Source: CAZWVA01 sp964636885 (GTDB lineage: Bacteria; Desulfobacterota_D; UBA1144; Nemesobacterales; CSP1-2). From it: a stretch of DNA of 9,672 bases. The notes beneath the pieces are model-generated. The model had not been told where the DNA came from. It saw nothing but the letters and a program-made list of their open reading frames with translations, and did no database searches. This document shows positions 1 through 5,963 of the stretch, piece after piece; position 1 is the first letter of the stretch, and each line of letters starts with the position of its first letter. Location: positions 1-9,672 of the forward strand of contig CAZWVA010000080.1 of the NCBI GenBank assembly GCA_964636885.1, in the 5' to 3' direction. The translations under genes and the position numbers were made by a program.

Positions 1-74
1 ATTATAGTAACGAACCATATAACGGAGTCCACACGACTCGCTAAATCCGATGCCTCTTCGGGAAGCCAGTTCAT
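1..74 (-). CDS. coxB: Cytochrome c oxidase subunit II, N-terminal fragment (runs off the window)
   Basis: Reading leftward from an ATG at 74-72, 24 codons are visible before the window ends. They begin MNWLPEEASDLASRVD and continue into a hydrophobic stretch (SVIWFVTI). This is the typical start of CuA-type subunit II: a short acidic N-terminus leading into the first membrane helix. A GGAGG (complement of 89-93) lies upstream at rather long spacing. The gene starts 25 nt after the SCO stop codon, so the two are almost certainly co-transcribed, which fits because SCO proteins load the CuA site of this subunit. The CuA ligands lie outside the window, so the assignment rests on the N-terminus plus context. 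Other membrane proteins cannot be strictly excluded. Confidence 0.72.
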   Translation of the reverse strand, partial: MNWLPEEASDLASRVDSVIWFVTI

Positions 75-99
75 CTCTACTCTTTAAACCTCCATGCCA

Positions 100-921
100 T
101 TAGACTCTTTTTTCCTTCTTCCAGAAATAAGTCAATAATCCAACCAAAGATAAAAGCGTTACAACTCCTCCGGCTTTCACAACGTTCAGTGCCCGAAGGG
201 CGTATCTCTTCCCAACAGGGTCAAACTCATAACAAAAGAGCATAACCTTGTTTAACAACTTAGAAGAACCTATCTCCCCGTTTGATGCCTCTATGAGCGC
301 GAGACTAAGGTCCTTTGGTTCGTATTGAACCCCATAGAGGTAACGCGATATCTTCCCCTGGGGGGTGAGGATGATTATAGCCGAAGGATGCGCAAACTCC
401 TTCCCATCCTTTTTGTATTTGAACCCTACCGACTGCGTTAGCTGTCCTATATCCTTCTCGTCCCCGGTAAGAAAGCGCCAGTTCCCTTTGGGAAAATGGG
501 TATTCCTCAACTTATCATAATAGCTACCCGCCTTTTTTCTAGCGAGTTCATGTGAATCATCCGGATTGAAGCTCACACTTATTATCTTGAAGTCCTTTCC
601 CAGGGAAAGGGAAGAGAGGTTATTTACGGCTTCTAAAACCCCATCCAAAACAAAGGAACATAGCCTCGGACAGCTATAATACACGAGGGTCAGGATTACG
701 GGCCTGTCCCCTTCAAAGAAATCACCGAGTCTTACCTGCTTACCCTCTTCATCTAAGAATATTAGGTCGAGCGGGATCGGCTCTGCGAGCCTTTCGTCAA
801 TCCCTATTTCCTTTATATCGTTTGTGTTCGTTATGGCACGGGCATAGGATGAGTGGATAAAAAGAGCAAGGACTATAAAGACTACCCTTATGGTTCTCAA
901 AGCAAACGAGTACCTAGGCAT
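100..921 (-). CDS. sco: SCO1/SenC/PrrC-family copper chaperone for cytochrome oxidase assembly
   Basis: This 273-aa membrane-anchored periplasmic protein has a thioredoxin-like fold. Residues 11-29 form a signal-like hydrophobic segment ending in SYARA. The SCO copper site is complete: C84 and C88 in the CPRLC motif, with H178 in FAHPSAI. The stretch around residues 112-122 (IISVSFNPDD) is also typical. A C-terminal tail contains a membrane helix at about 250-267 followed by basic residues (WKKEKR), as in a subgroup of longer bacterial SCO proteins. Family knowledge: SCO delivers copper to, or reduces, the CuA centre of oxidase subunit II, and the partial subunit II gene directly downstream supports this. 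The start has GGAGG (complement of 938-942) about 16 nt upstream, which is long, so a slightly different start is possible. Confidence 0.93.
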   Translation of the reverse strand: MPRYSFALRTIRVVFIVLALFIHSSYARAITNTNDIKEIGIDERLAEPIPLDLIFLDEEGKQVRLGDFFEGDRPVILTLVYYSCPRLCSFVLDGVLEAVNNLSSLSLGKDFKIISVSFNPDDSHELARKKAGSYYDKLRNTHFPKGNWRFLTGDEKDIGQLTQSVGFKYKKDGKEFAHPSAIIILTPQGKISRYLYGVQYEPKDLSLALIEASNGEIGSSKLLNKVMLFCYEFDPVGKRYALRALNVVKAGGVVTLLSLVGLLTYFWKKEKRV

Positions 922-1346
922 TATAAGGGAAACAAGACCTCCACTCCAATGTTAAGGGTACGGTTCTAAACATCACACAAATCCCTTTATTTCAGCTACA
1001 ACCTTTGACTTTATCAGCATGACTAGAGATTAGAAAACGAGCTACTTATCCCGAAAACCCGAGGTTAACACCCTCTCTAACTAAATAAAGAAAGGGATTT
1101 TTAGAGTTTATCTGGTTATTCCTTTCTGTCAAGACACCGAATTCATCGAGGTTTCTTTAATGTCCTTTCACCCATTCACCCTCAAGCTATCATATGAACA
1201 TCCCGCCCTCTTCTGTGTAAATTCATGTAGATTCCACAGTGTAGTATTATACAGTTTGGCAAACCGTGTTTTCTCTCGGCCCACTTTCCATTTATAACTC
1301 CTCATAAGAATTAGAGATTAGAGATACACCCCCACTCTAATCCACA

Positions 1347-1362
1347 TGGCACGAGTGATGCA
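1347..1362 (+). promoter_or_regulatory. Sigma-54 (RpoN) type -24/-12 promoter
   Basis: The sequence TGGCACGAGTGATGCA matches the consensus TGGCACG-N4-TTGCA at 11 of 12 specified positions. The invariant GG (1348-1349) and GC (1360-1361) are separated by exactly 10 nt. Transcription would start near 1373, leaving a leader of about 33 nt that contains the GGAGGTGA ribosome binding site at 1391-1398. The element overlaps the ATG at 1346, so a longer reading frame from there is unlikely to be translated. RpoN dependence is inferred from the motif; no activator gene is visible in the window. Confidence 0.75.
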
Positions 1363-1390
1363 AGTAGATCCCCTCAAAAGCCCATCAAGA

Positions 1391-1398
1391 GGAGGTGA
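1391..1398 (+). promoter_or_regulatory. Ribosome binding site fixing the start at 1406
   Basis: GGAGGTGA lies 7 nt before the ATG at 1406, a near-perfect anti-Shine-Dalgarno match at ideal spacing. It selects the internal start over the in-frame ATG at 1346, which sits inside the promoter and would put 20 non-signal-like residues ahead of a clean signal peptide. Confidence 0.85.
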
Positions 1399-1405
1399 TA
1401 CAGAA

Positions 1406-1771
1406 ATGAAAAGGTTAATAGGATCCGCGTTGGTAGCGTTAGCGCTCACCCTTTCTGGGATAAGCGCGTTTGCCGCTACCGTGCATCAACCCACAAAGCA
1501 CGTAGCCGCCTTGCCGACAGAGCTTACGGGTGAGATCACCAACATCAGAGGCCAGATTCTAATGCTCAAAGATGAAGCGGGCAAGGAGAGCATGATTAGG
1601 GCAACCGATCCAAAGATGCTCGAAGGCCTCAAGGTTGGCGATAGGGTTACGGTAAAGCTTGAAAACGGCAAAGCGACCTCGATCCAAAAGTTAGAAAGCG
1701 AACCCGCGGGGAATACAACAGAAAACGCGCCTTCTGGAGATACGGGTGGAAGCGCACCGGAGGCTAAGTAG
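1406..1771 (+). CDS. Small exported protein with one compact beta-rich domain (DUF1344/DUF5666-like), function unknown
   Basis: This is a 121-aa protein. Residues 1-23 form a classic signal peptide (KR, then a hydrophobic core, then a predicted cut after SAFA). Residues about 39-95 look like one small beta-rich unit: TGEITNIRGQILMLKD, a turn, then LKVGDRVTVKLENGKA. This pattern (a TG-x-I start and a late VGDxV strand) recalls small OB-like periplasmic domains such as DUF1344/DUF5666, but I cannot confirm the family. The tail from about 98 is low-complexity, rich in E, G, S, P and A, and contains no cysteine. It stands alone, with its own sigma-54 promoter and a strong hairpin directly after it, so it appears to be a monocistronic regulated unit. 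No catalytic residues are apparent. Its position beside respiratory genes hints at envelope or stress physiology, but that is speculation. Confidence 0.82.
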   Translation: MKRLIGSALVALALTLSGISAFAATVHQPTKHVAALPTELTGEITNIRGQILMLKDEAGKESMIRATDPKMLEGLKVGDRVTVKLENGKATSIQKLESEPAGNTTENAPSGDTGGSAPEAK

Positions 1772-2132
1772 ATCGAATTGAGATAGAAGTGGGTGAGCCA
1801 AGCACCATGTGCTCACCCACTTCTCATAATGAAAAGGGTTCTTCATCTCCGAGTAAGACACGATTGGAGACGTAAGAGTCACATTCCTCACTCGGTCCAA
1901 GAAACCGGATGGATTTAGTCTAGGTTAAATCTCATTTACATACCTGTAATTAGAATCATCTATTATGCCCGGACGTATTTATCTGGAATCCATCGTTATG
2001 GATCTCCTCTAAGGCCAGTCCTTAAGAGGGATACAACGCCGTAGTCGATAAACTCAATTGTAAACGCTCTACTCACATAGATACCAAATCGCGGGCTTTA
2101 AAGTCTCTTTCAGACGGGTAGAATTAAAGATT
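1772..2132. other. Gene-free region upstream of the cbb3 oxidase genes
   Basis: About 360 bp with no convincing gene. It contains the hairpin at 1785-1824, a small hairpin ATCCAT-CGTT-ATGGAT at 1988-2003, and an adjoining imperfect inverted repeat at about 2005-2030 (CTCCTCTAAGG pairing with CCTTAAGAGG). The ccoS promoter should be here. The best sigma-70-like pair I see (TTTACA at 1935-1940, TATTAT at 1961-1966) has a 20-nt spacer, too long for confidence. No FNR/Anr-type TTGAT-N4-ATCAA box is visible, although many cbb3 operons have one. Confidence 0.55.
1785..1824 (+). terminator. Strong hairpin after the small exported-protein gene, probable transcript end
   Basis: A 14-bp perfect inverted repeat (AGAAGTGGGTGAGC at 1785-1798 and its reverse complement at 1811-1824) with a 12-nt loop begins 13 nt after the stop codon. 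There is no T-tract after either arm, so it is not a textbook intrinsic terminator. It may act with Rho, or as a 3' stabilising structure. Its position right behind a monocistronic gene favours a 3'-end role. Confidence 0.6.
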
Positions 2133-2348
2133 ATGGTTATTCCCCTAGCCGGTCTCGTCTTGATCCTGGTCGTTCTAGTAGGTGGAGCCATGGCGATATT
2201 GGCCTTCCTATGGGCCGTACGTACCAAACAATTTAAGGATCTAAACGCCGGTGCCTACATCATCTTCGACGAAGAGGAACCGGTTGGAAGGATGACGGAT
2301 AACACGTTTGGTTTTCCAGAGGCGGAGAAGTCGGCCAATGAGAAATGA
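2133..2348 (+). CDS. ccoS: CcoS, cbb3-type oxidase maturation protein
   Basis: This is a 71-aa protein with one N-terminal membrane helix (about residues 3-28) and a short polar tail. The sequence AFLWAVRTKQFKDLN followed by IIFDEEE matches the CcoS signature (FxWAxxxxQFxDL, then an aromatic/aliphatic residue and an acidic cluster). CcoS is needed to insert cofactors (haem and CuB) into CcoN in the model systems studied. It normally sits with ccoG, ccoH and ccoI, but here it stands directly ahead of ccoN and those partners are not in the window. There is no clear Shine-Dalgarno sequence before the ATG (upstream GGGTAGAATTAAAGATT), so translation may be weak, which would suit an assembly factor. 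The 126-nt gap to ccoN leaves room for an additional promoter. Confidence 0.9.
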   Translation: MVIPLAGLVLILVVLVGGAMAILAFLWAVRTKQFKDLNAGAYIIFDEEEPVGRMTDNTFGFPEAEKSANEK

Positions 2349-2367
2349 GAAAGGAAACTAACCTCTC

Positions 2368-2383
2368 TGGCAGAGGGAAGGCA
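2368..2383 (+). promoter_or_regulatory. Possible second -24/-12 (sigma-54-like) element before ccoN
   Basis: TGGCAGAGGGAAGGCA keeps the GG (2369-2370) and GC (2381-2382) at the required 10-nt separation and has a full TGGCA. Its -12 half is poor (AGGC instead of TTGC), giving 8 of 12 consensus positions. If active, transcription would begin near 2394, about 80 nt before ccoN. Its only support is the motif and its location between ccoS and ccoN. Confidence 0.3.
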
Positions 2384-2474
2384 CACTTATGCTCGATTGG
2401 GGAACCGAAATGTAAGCGAAAGAGAAAACGATAGCTGTGGTAATCTAATTTCATAAAATATGGGAGAGATATGA

Positions 2475-3908
2475 ATGAACCGTGAGGTTTTTCATGCAGG
2501 GGAATCTCCAGAACTCTCTTCCCGTGTACTAAGCGATACTTCCGCCTCGGGTCCGGTGCTTGTCTTTTTTGCATCCGCCGTGGTATGGCTCCTCGTAGGG
2601 ACGGTTTTTGGACTCATCGCTTCGATTAAATTCAATCTTCCGGACTTCCTTGGATCGATACCGGCCTTGACATTCGGCAGGGTTCGCCCAGTTCATCTAA
2701 ACACCGTGGTCTACGGCTGGGCTTCGATGGCGATAGCGGGCTGTTACGTCTGGCTTAACGCCAGGCTTTGCCGTACCGAGGTCCACTGGCGTAGGCTTTT
2801 ATACATCTCTGCCCTCCTCTGGAATATAGGGGTTCTCTACGGTGTAATCTCACTACTCAGTGGGCACAGTCGCGGTATAGAATGGCTTGAGTTTCCAAAG
2901 GCAGCGGTGATTTTAATTGCGCTTGCAGTTATATGTCTTTCACTTTCCATACTCCGCACCTTTTACGCACGTAGGGTGGATCATATATACGTTTCCCTCT
3001 GGTATATATTGGCATCCGCTATATGGCTTCCAATCCTCTATCTCATCGCGAATCTGCCCTTCTACTCCGGGGTGACCCAAGCGGCTGTAAACTGGTGGTA
3101 TGCCCATAATCTCTTAACGGTCTGGGTCACACCTGCAGGGCTTGCCGCGGCTTATTATTTTATTCCAAAAGTTATTGGCCGCCCTATTCATAGTTATTAC
3201 CTGTCGCTTCTTGGCTTCTGGACATTTGCCCTTTTCTACAACTGGAACGGTATTCATCATCTGATCGGTGGTCCGCTTCCCACATGGCTTATAAGCGTCT
3301 CTATAGTGGCAAGCGTCCTCATGTTTATCCCTGTAATTACCGTAGCGATTAACCATCACCTTACCATGGTGGGGCATTTTGGAAAACTCAAGTACAGTCC
3401 AACCCTTCGCTTTGTGGTCTTTGGTGCTATGTGCTACACCGCAGTGAGCTTCCAGGGTTCCATAGAGGCCTTGCGCTCATTTAACGAGGTTACCCATTTC
3501 ACCCACTACACAATAGGCCACGCACATCTCGGCTTATACGCCTTCTTTACAATGACCCTCTTTGGGGCGATCTACTACATTATGCCCCGGCTCGTCAGAT
3601 GGGAATGGCCGTATCCTGTCCTCATAAAATTCCACTTCTGGTTTGTGGCCATAGGGATTGCGCTCTACGTGGTATCGATGACTGTGGGTGGGGTCCTTCA
3701 GGGGTTATACATGAACGACGCCTCCCGTCCCTTTGCGGATTCTATGAATGTAACGAAACCGTACCTCCTGGCCCGCTCCATCGCAGGTGTGCTCATCCTT
3801 ATAGGGCATCTCTTCTTTATCTACCTCTTTTCTCTAATGATCATGCGGAAGGGAACCCTGAGACTTACCCCGCCCTGGCGCGAGGATACGGAGGTGACTA
3901 CCAGATGA
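2475..3908 (+). CDS. ccoN: cbb3-type cytochrome c oxidase catalytic subunit I (CcoN)
   Basis: This 477-aa, roughly 12-helix subunit reduces O2 at a haem b3-CuB site and pumps protons. All cofactor ligands are visible: H74 (RPVHLNTVVYGW) and H351 for the low-spin haem b, H349 for haem b3, and H211, H261 and H262 for CuB. The cbb3-specific tyrosine Y255 (ALFYNWNGIHHL) is in the position that cross-links to the first CuB histidine. The spacing agrees with characterised cbb3 enzymes, where the tyrosine is in helix VII rather than beside the CuB histidine as in aa3 oxidases. The length is normal for CcoN not fused to CcoO. The start at 2475 has GGGAGAG (2462-2468) 6 nt upstream. An out-of-frame ATG at 2471 leads to a 4-codon dead end. 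The stop codon overlaps the ccoO start (ATGA at 3905-3908). Confidence 0.97.
   Translation: MNREVFHAGESPELSSRVLSDTSASGPVLVFFASAVVWLLVGTVFGLIASIKFNLPDFLGSIPALTFGRVRPVHLNTVVYGWASMAIAGCYVWLNARLCRTEVHWRRLLYISALLWNIGVLYGVISLLSGHSRGIEWLEFPKAAVILIALAVICLSLSILRTFYARRVDHIYVSLWYILASAIWLPILYLIANLPFYSGVTQAAVNWWYAHNLLTVWVTPAGLAAAYYFIPKVIGRPIHSYYLSLLGFWTFALFYNWNGIHHLIGGPLPTWLISVSIVASVLMFIPVITVAINHHLTMVGHFGKLKYSPTLRFVVFGAMCYTAVSFQGSIEALRSFNEVTHFTHYTIGHAHLGLYAFFTMTLFGAIYYIMPRLVRWEWPYPVLIKFHFWFVAIGIALYVVSMTVGGVLQGLYMNDASRPFADSMNVTKPYLLARSIAGVLILIGHLFFIYLFSLMIMRKGTLRLTPPWREDTEVTTR
3890..3897 (+). promoter_or_regulatory. Ribosome binding site for ccoO inside the end of ccoN
   Basis: GGAGGTGA, 7 nt before the ATG at 3905, is embedded in the last codons of ccoN. 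It is the same octamer at the same spacing as the site before the gene at 1406. It shows that ccoO starts at 3905, not at the far-upstream in-frame ATG at 3599, and indicates efficient independent initiation in addition to the ATGA coupling. Confidence 0.85.
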
Positions 3909-4519
3909 TGTTCATAAGGGCTTCTGTATTCTTTTTAGGGGTGCTTGCCACCCTCTTCCTCGGATGGGCAGGATTGACGCTTATCCCTGGGATTCAGATA
4001 AGTGAGATACAACCCTCTTCTGGGTTAAAGCCCTATACTGATCAGCAGCTACGAGGAAGAGCTATCTACATACGGGAGGGGTGCATTTATTGTCATAGCC
4101 AGCAGACCCGTCCTCTGGGATTTGGGGCGGACCAGAAACGCGGGTGGGGAAGACCATCGGTTCCCGGAGATTATGTCTACGATAGACCTCATCTACTGGG
4201 AACGATGAGAACGGGACCCGACCTCTTTAACATTGCGGCAAGGCAGCCGAGTAAAGACTGGCACTTGATTCACCTTTATAATCCAAGAGCCACATCCCCC
4301 GGTTCCATAATGCCACCCTTTCCCTGGCTCTTTAAAGAGGATGATGTATTTTCAAAGGAGGTCTACGCCGCCAAAGGAGAGTACGTTGTACCCGTGCCCA
4401 GTGAATTCGTTCCAGAGGGTAAGGTCATAATAGCAACCAGAGAGGCACTCGATTTAGTGGCCTATCTATTAAGCCTTGATCACACCTACCCTGTTGATGA
4501 GAAAAGGGAAGAGAAATGA
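3905..4519 (+). CDS. ccoO: cbb3-type oxidase subunit II, membrane-anchored monohaem cytochrome c (CcoO)
   Basis: This is a 204-aa subunit that passes electrons to CcoN. An N-terminal membrane anchor (about residues 4-28) is followed by a periplasmic haem c domain with C60-IY-C63-H64 in the CcoO-typical context REGCIYCHSQQTRPL. The likely axial methionine is M136 in SIMPPFPWLF. Other family landmarks are GRPSVPGDYVYDRPHLLGTMRTGPDLFNI (broken by position: residues 82-110) and the helix ALDLVAYLLSLD near the end. The ATG at 3905 overlaps the ccoN stop codon, and the ccoP ATG overlaps the ccoO stop codon in the same manner. The second ATG (3908) is a possible alternative start. The length is normal for the family. 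Confidence 0.96.
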   Translation: MMFIRASVFFLGVLATLFLGWAGLTLIPGIQISEIQPSSGLKPYTDQQLRGRAIYIREGCIYCHSQQTRPLGFGADQKRGWGRPSVPGDYVYDRPHLLGTMRTGPDLFNIAARQPSKDWHLIHLYNPRATSPGSIMPPFPWLFKEDDVFSKEVYAAKGEYVVPVPSEFVPEGKVIIATREALDLVAYLLSLDHTYPVDEKREEK

Positions 4520-5175
4520 AAGGTAAGAAACCGGAATCCCAATGGCGATTTCGCCCCGAGGAAGAAAGACACGACATATACGAGATCCATAAACAGGCAT
4601 TCCGGGAGCCGCCTGAGCCAAAGGAAGGACTTGAGCCTCCACCATGGTGGCTCTGGGTGATCTCTGTTCTGCTCATATTCTGGGCAGGATTCTATCTGGG
4701 ACGATACGGAGGGGTCTTTGGCCCATATGTTCACGTATTGGAAAAGGAGACCGTATCCCCAGAAAAAACGGTTTCAAAAGAAGGGGAGGCAAAGCCCAGT
4801 GTAGACGGTGCTCAGATCTATGCCAACGTCTGTGCCGCATGCCATCAGGCAAATGGACAGGGCGTGCCCGGTTCCTTCCCTCCCCTTGCAGGTTCCGAAT
4901 GGGTAACAGGGGATCCGGAGACCCCGATACGCATAGTGCTTCACGGCCTTCAGGGAGCTATAGAGGTAAAGGGCATTACCTACAACAACGTCATGCCTGA
5001 ATGGGGCTCCAAGCTTTCAAACGAGGAGATCGCCGCCGTTCTCACACATGAAAGAACGAGTTGGGGAAACTCGGCAGAGAAGATCACGCCGGATATGGTG
5101 GATAGGATCAGAAAGGAAACCGCCAACCGCTCTACCCAATGGACGGCTGACGAACTACTCAGGCTCAAGAAATGA
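4516..5175 (+). CDS. ccoP: CcoP-position subunit III with a single haem c (atypical CcoP)
   Basis: This is a 219-aa membrane cytochrome in the ccoP position, overlapping ccoO by ATGA. A cytoplasmic N-terminus of about 43 residues rich in E, R and P (including WRFRPEEERHDIYEIH) precedes one membrane helix (about 44-62, WWLWVISVLLIFWAGFYLG). After an acidic linker there is a single class I cytochrome c domain: C106-AA-C109-H110 with a probable axial methionine at M160 (NNVMPEWG). The C-terminus (VLTHERTSWGNSAE...ITPDMVDRIR) is typical of electron-accepting periplasmic cytochrome c domains. Standard CcoP/FixP is about 300 aa with two CxxCH motifs; here there is only one, and the frame is intact. 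It may therefore be a genuine monohaem variant rather than a deletion derivative. No ccoQ is found. Confidence 0.87.
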   Translation: MKGKKPESQWRFRPEEERHDIYEIHKQAFREPPEPKEGLEPPPWWLWVISVLLIFWAGFYLGRYGGVFGPYVHVLEKETVSPEKTVSKEGEAKPSVDGAQIYANVCAACHQANGQGVPGSFPPLAGSEWVTGDPETPIRIVLHGLQGAIEVKGITYNNVMPEWGSKLSNEEIAAVLTHERTSWGNSAEKITPDMVDRIRKETANRSTQWTADELLRLKK

Positions 5176-5222
5176 CCAGGAATAAAACCAAACCGTAGTT
5201 TGAAGGAGAAGGAAAAGGATCG

Positions 5223-5906
5223 ATGAAGACAACAGGCCCCAATTATTTTCCACTGGCAAGACCATTTCTATCCGCCCTTTTTTTGGCGGTTCTTCTCATC
5301 ATAGCCTTCATTCAGGTTGGGATAATCGGATACGCCTATGAGAAGATGGGGATCAGCCAGCACTACGTATCTGTCCTACTTCTACTCTCCCTCTTTGGGA
5401 GTTATGTGAATATCCCAGTTGCGGAACTCCCGGCAAAGCGCGTAATCTCGGGTGAGGAGGTTACCTTCTTCGGCGTGAGATACGTTATCCCCAGGGTACA
5501 AGAGCTGCAAAGGACCGTGATCGCCGTAAACATGGGAGGAGCCGTTATTCCAACCCTTCTCTCCCTCTATCTAATGATAAAGAACGGGATCTATATACAG
5601 ACCCTAATAGGTGTGATCGTTTTAGCGGTGATAGTTTGGTGGAAATCCAGGCCCATTCAAGGGATAGGAATAGCAACCCCCCTATTCCTCCCACCTTTAG
5701 TGGCCGTGGCCGTAGCCCTCTTACTCCCCGGGCCGTCCGCTCCTGCCCTGGCCTATGTTACGGGAAGCCTGGGGACACTAATCGGTGCAGACCTCCTAAA
5801 TCTCGGCAAGATCCAGGAACTCAATGCACCAGTCGCATCAATAGGAGGGGCCGGGACATTCGATGGGATCTTCTTAACTGGGATCTTTGCCGTGCTCTTA
5901 GCATAA
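5223..5906 (+). CDS. DUF1614 polytopic membrane protein, function unknown
   Basis: This 227-aa protein is very hydrophobic, with about 6-7 predicted membrane helices (for example 15-37, 48-62, 99-118, 124-140, 152-169, 173-195 and 208-226). It carries conserved-looking motifs of the DUF1614 family: NIPV at 63-66, a NMGGAVIP block at 103-110, GTLIGADLLNL around 184-194, and SIGGAGTFDGIFLTG at 206-220. Polar and glycine residues inside the membrane segments suggest a transporter- or channel-like core, but no function is established to my knowledge. It begins 47 nt after ccoP, with purine-rich AAGGAGAAGGAAAAGGA just upstream, so it is probably in the same transcript as the oxidase. Involvement in cbb3 biogenesis or copper handling is only a guess from position. 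Confidence 0.85.
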   Translation: MKTTGPNYFPLARPFLSALFLAVLLIIAFIQVGIIGYAYEKMGISQHYVSVLLLLSLFGSYVNIPVAELPAKRVISGEEVTFFGVRYVIPRVQELQRTVIAVNMGGAVIPTLLSLYLMIKNGIYIQTLIGVIVLAVIVWWKSRPIQGIGIATPLFLPPLVAVAVALLLPGPSAPALAYVTGSLGTLIGADLLNLGKIQELNAPVASIGGAGTFDGIFLTGIFAVLLA

Positions 5907-5963
5907 CCACCGTTTCATATCGCCCTATGGAGCTATCACATCAAGACGATTTGCTTAAAATAC

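Larger units (their letters stand above)
922..1405. other. Divergent gene-free region between sco and the small exported-protein gene
   Basis: About 480 bp with no open frame that looks like a gene on either strand. It holds the sigma-54-type promoter at 1347-1362 and presumably the leftward promoter of sco, for which I see no convincing -35/-10 pair. An 11-bp direct repeat (TAGAGATTAGA) occurs at 1024-1034 and 1312-1322. A short palindrome (GTTTGGCAAAC) lies at 1254-1264. Either could bind a regulator, but neither matches a motif I recognise. Because sigma-54 promoters need an upstream-bound activator, this region is where its site would be expected. Confidence 0.6.

Noticed and set aside
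1024..1322. TAGAGATTAGA direct repeat as activator binding sites for the sigma-54 promoter
   Set aside because: The copies are about 290 bp apart, not palindromic, and one lies too close to the -24 element; may be chance in A/G-rich DNA.
1346..1405. Upstream ATG at 1346 for the small exported protein
   Set aside because: It overlaps the sigma-54 element, has no ribosome binding site, and would spoil the signal peptide; the ATG at 1406 has an ideal GGAGGTGA.
1935..1966. TTTACA / TATTAT as a sigma-70 promoter for ccoS
   Set aside because: The 20-nt spacer is too long and both hexamers are imperfect; not strong enough to list as a feature.
2389..2415. Eight-codon mini-frame (MLDWGTEM) before ccoN as a possible leader peptide
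   Set aside because: No good ribosome binding site, no regulatory codon run and no attenuator hairpin; likely chance.
2454..2459. TAAAAT as a -10 box for ccoN
   Set aside because: No -35 at proper distance, and the predicted start would fall inside the ribosome binding site, leaving almost no leader.
3599..3904. In-frame upstream extension of ccoO starting at 3599
   Set aside because: It lies wholly inside ccoN in another frame, its translation is not cytochrome-like, and a strong ribosome binding site (3890-3897) marks the real start at 3905.
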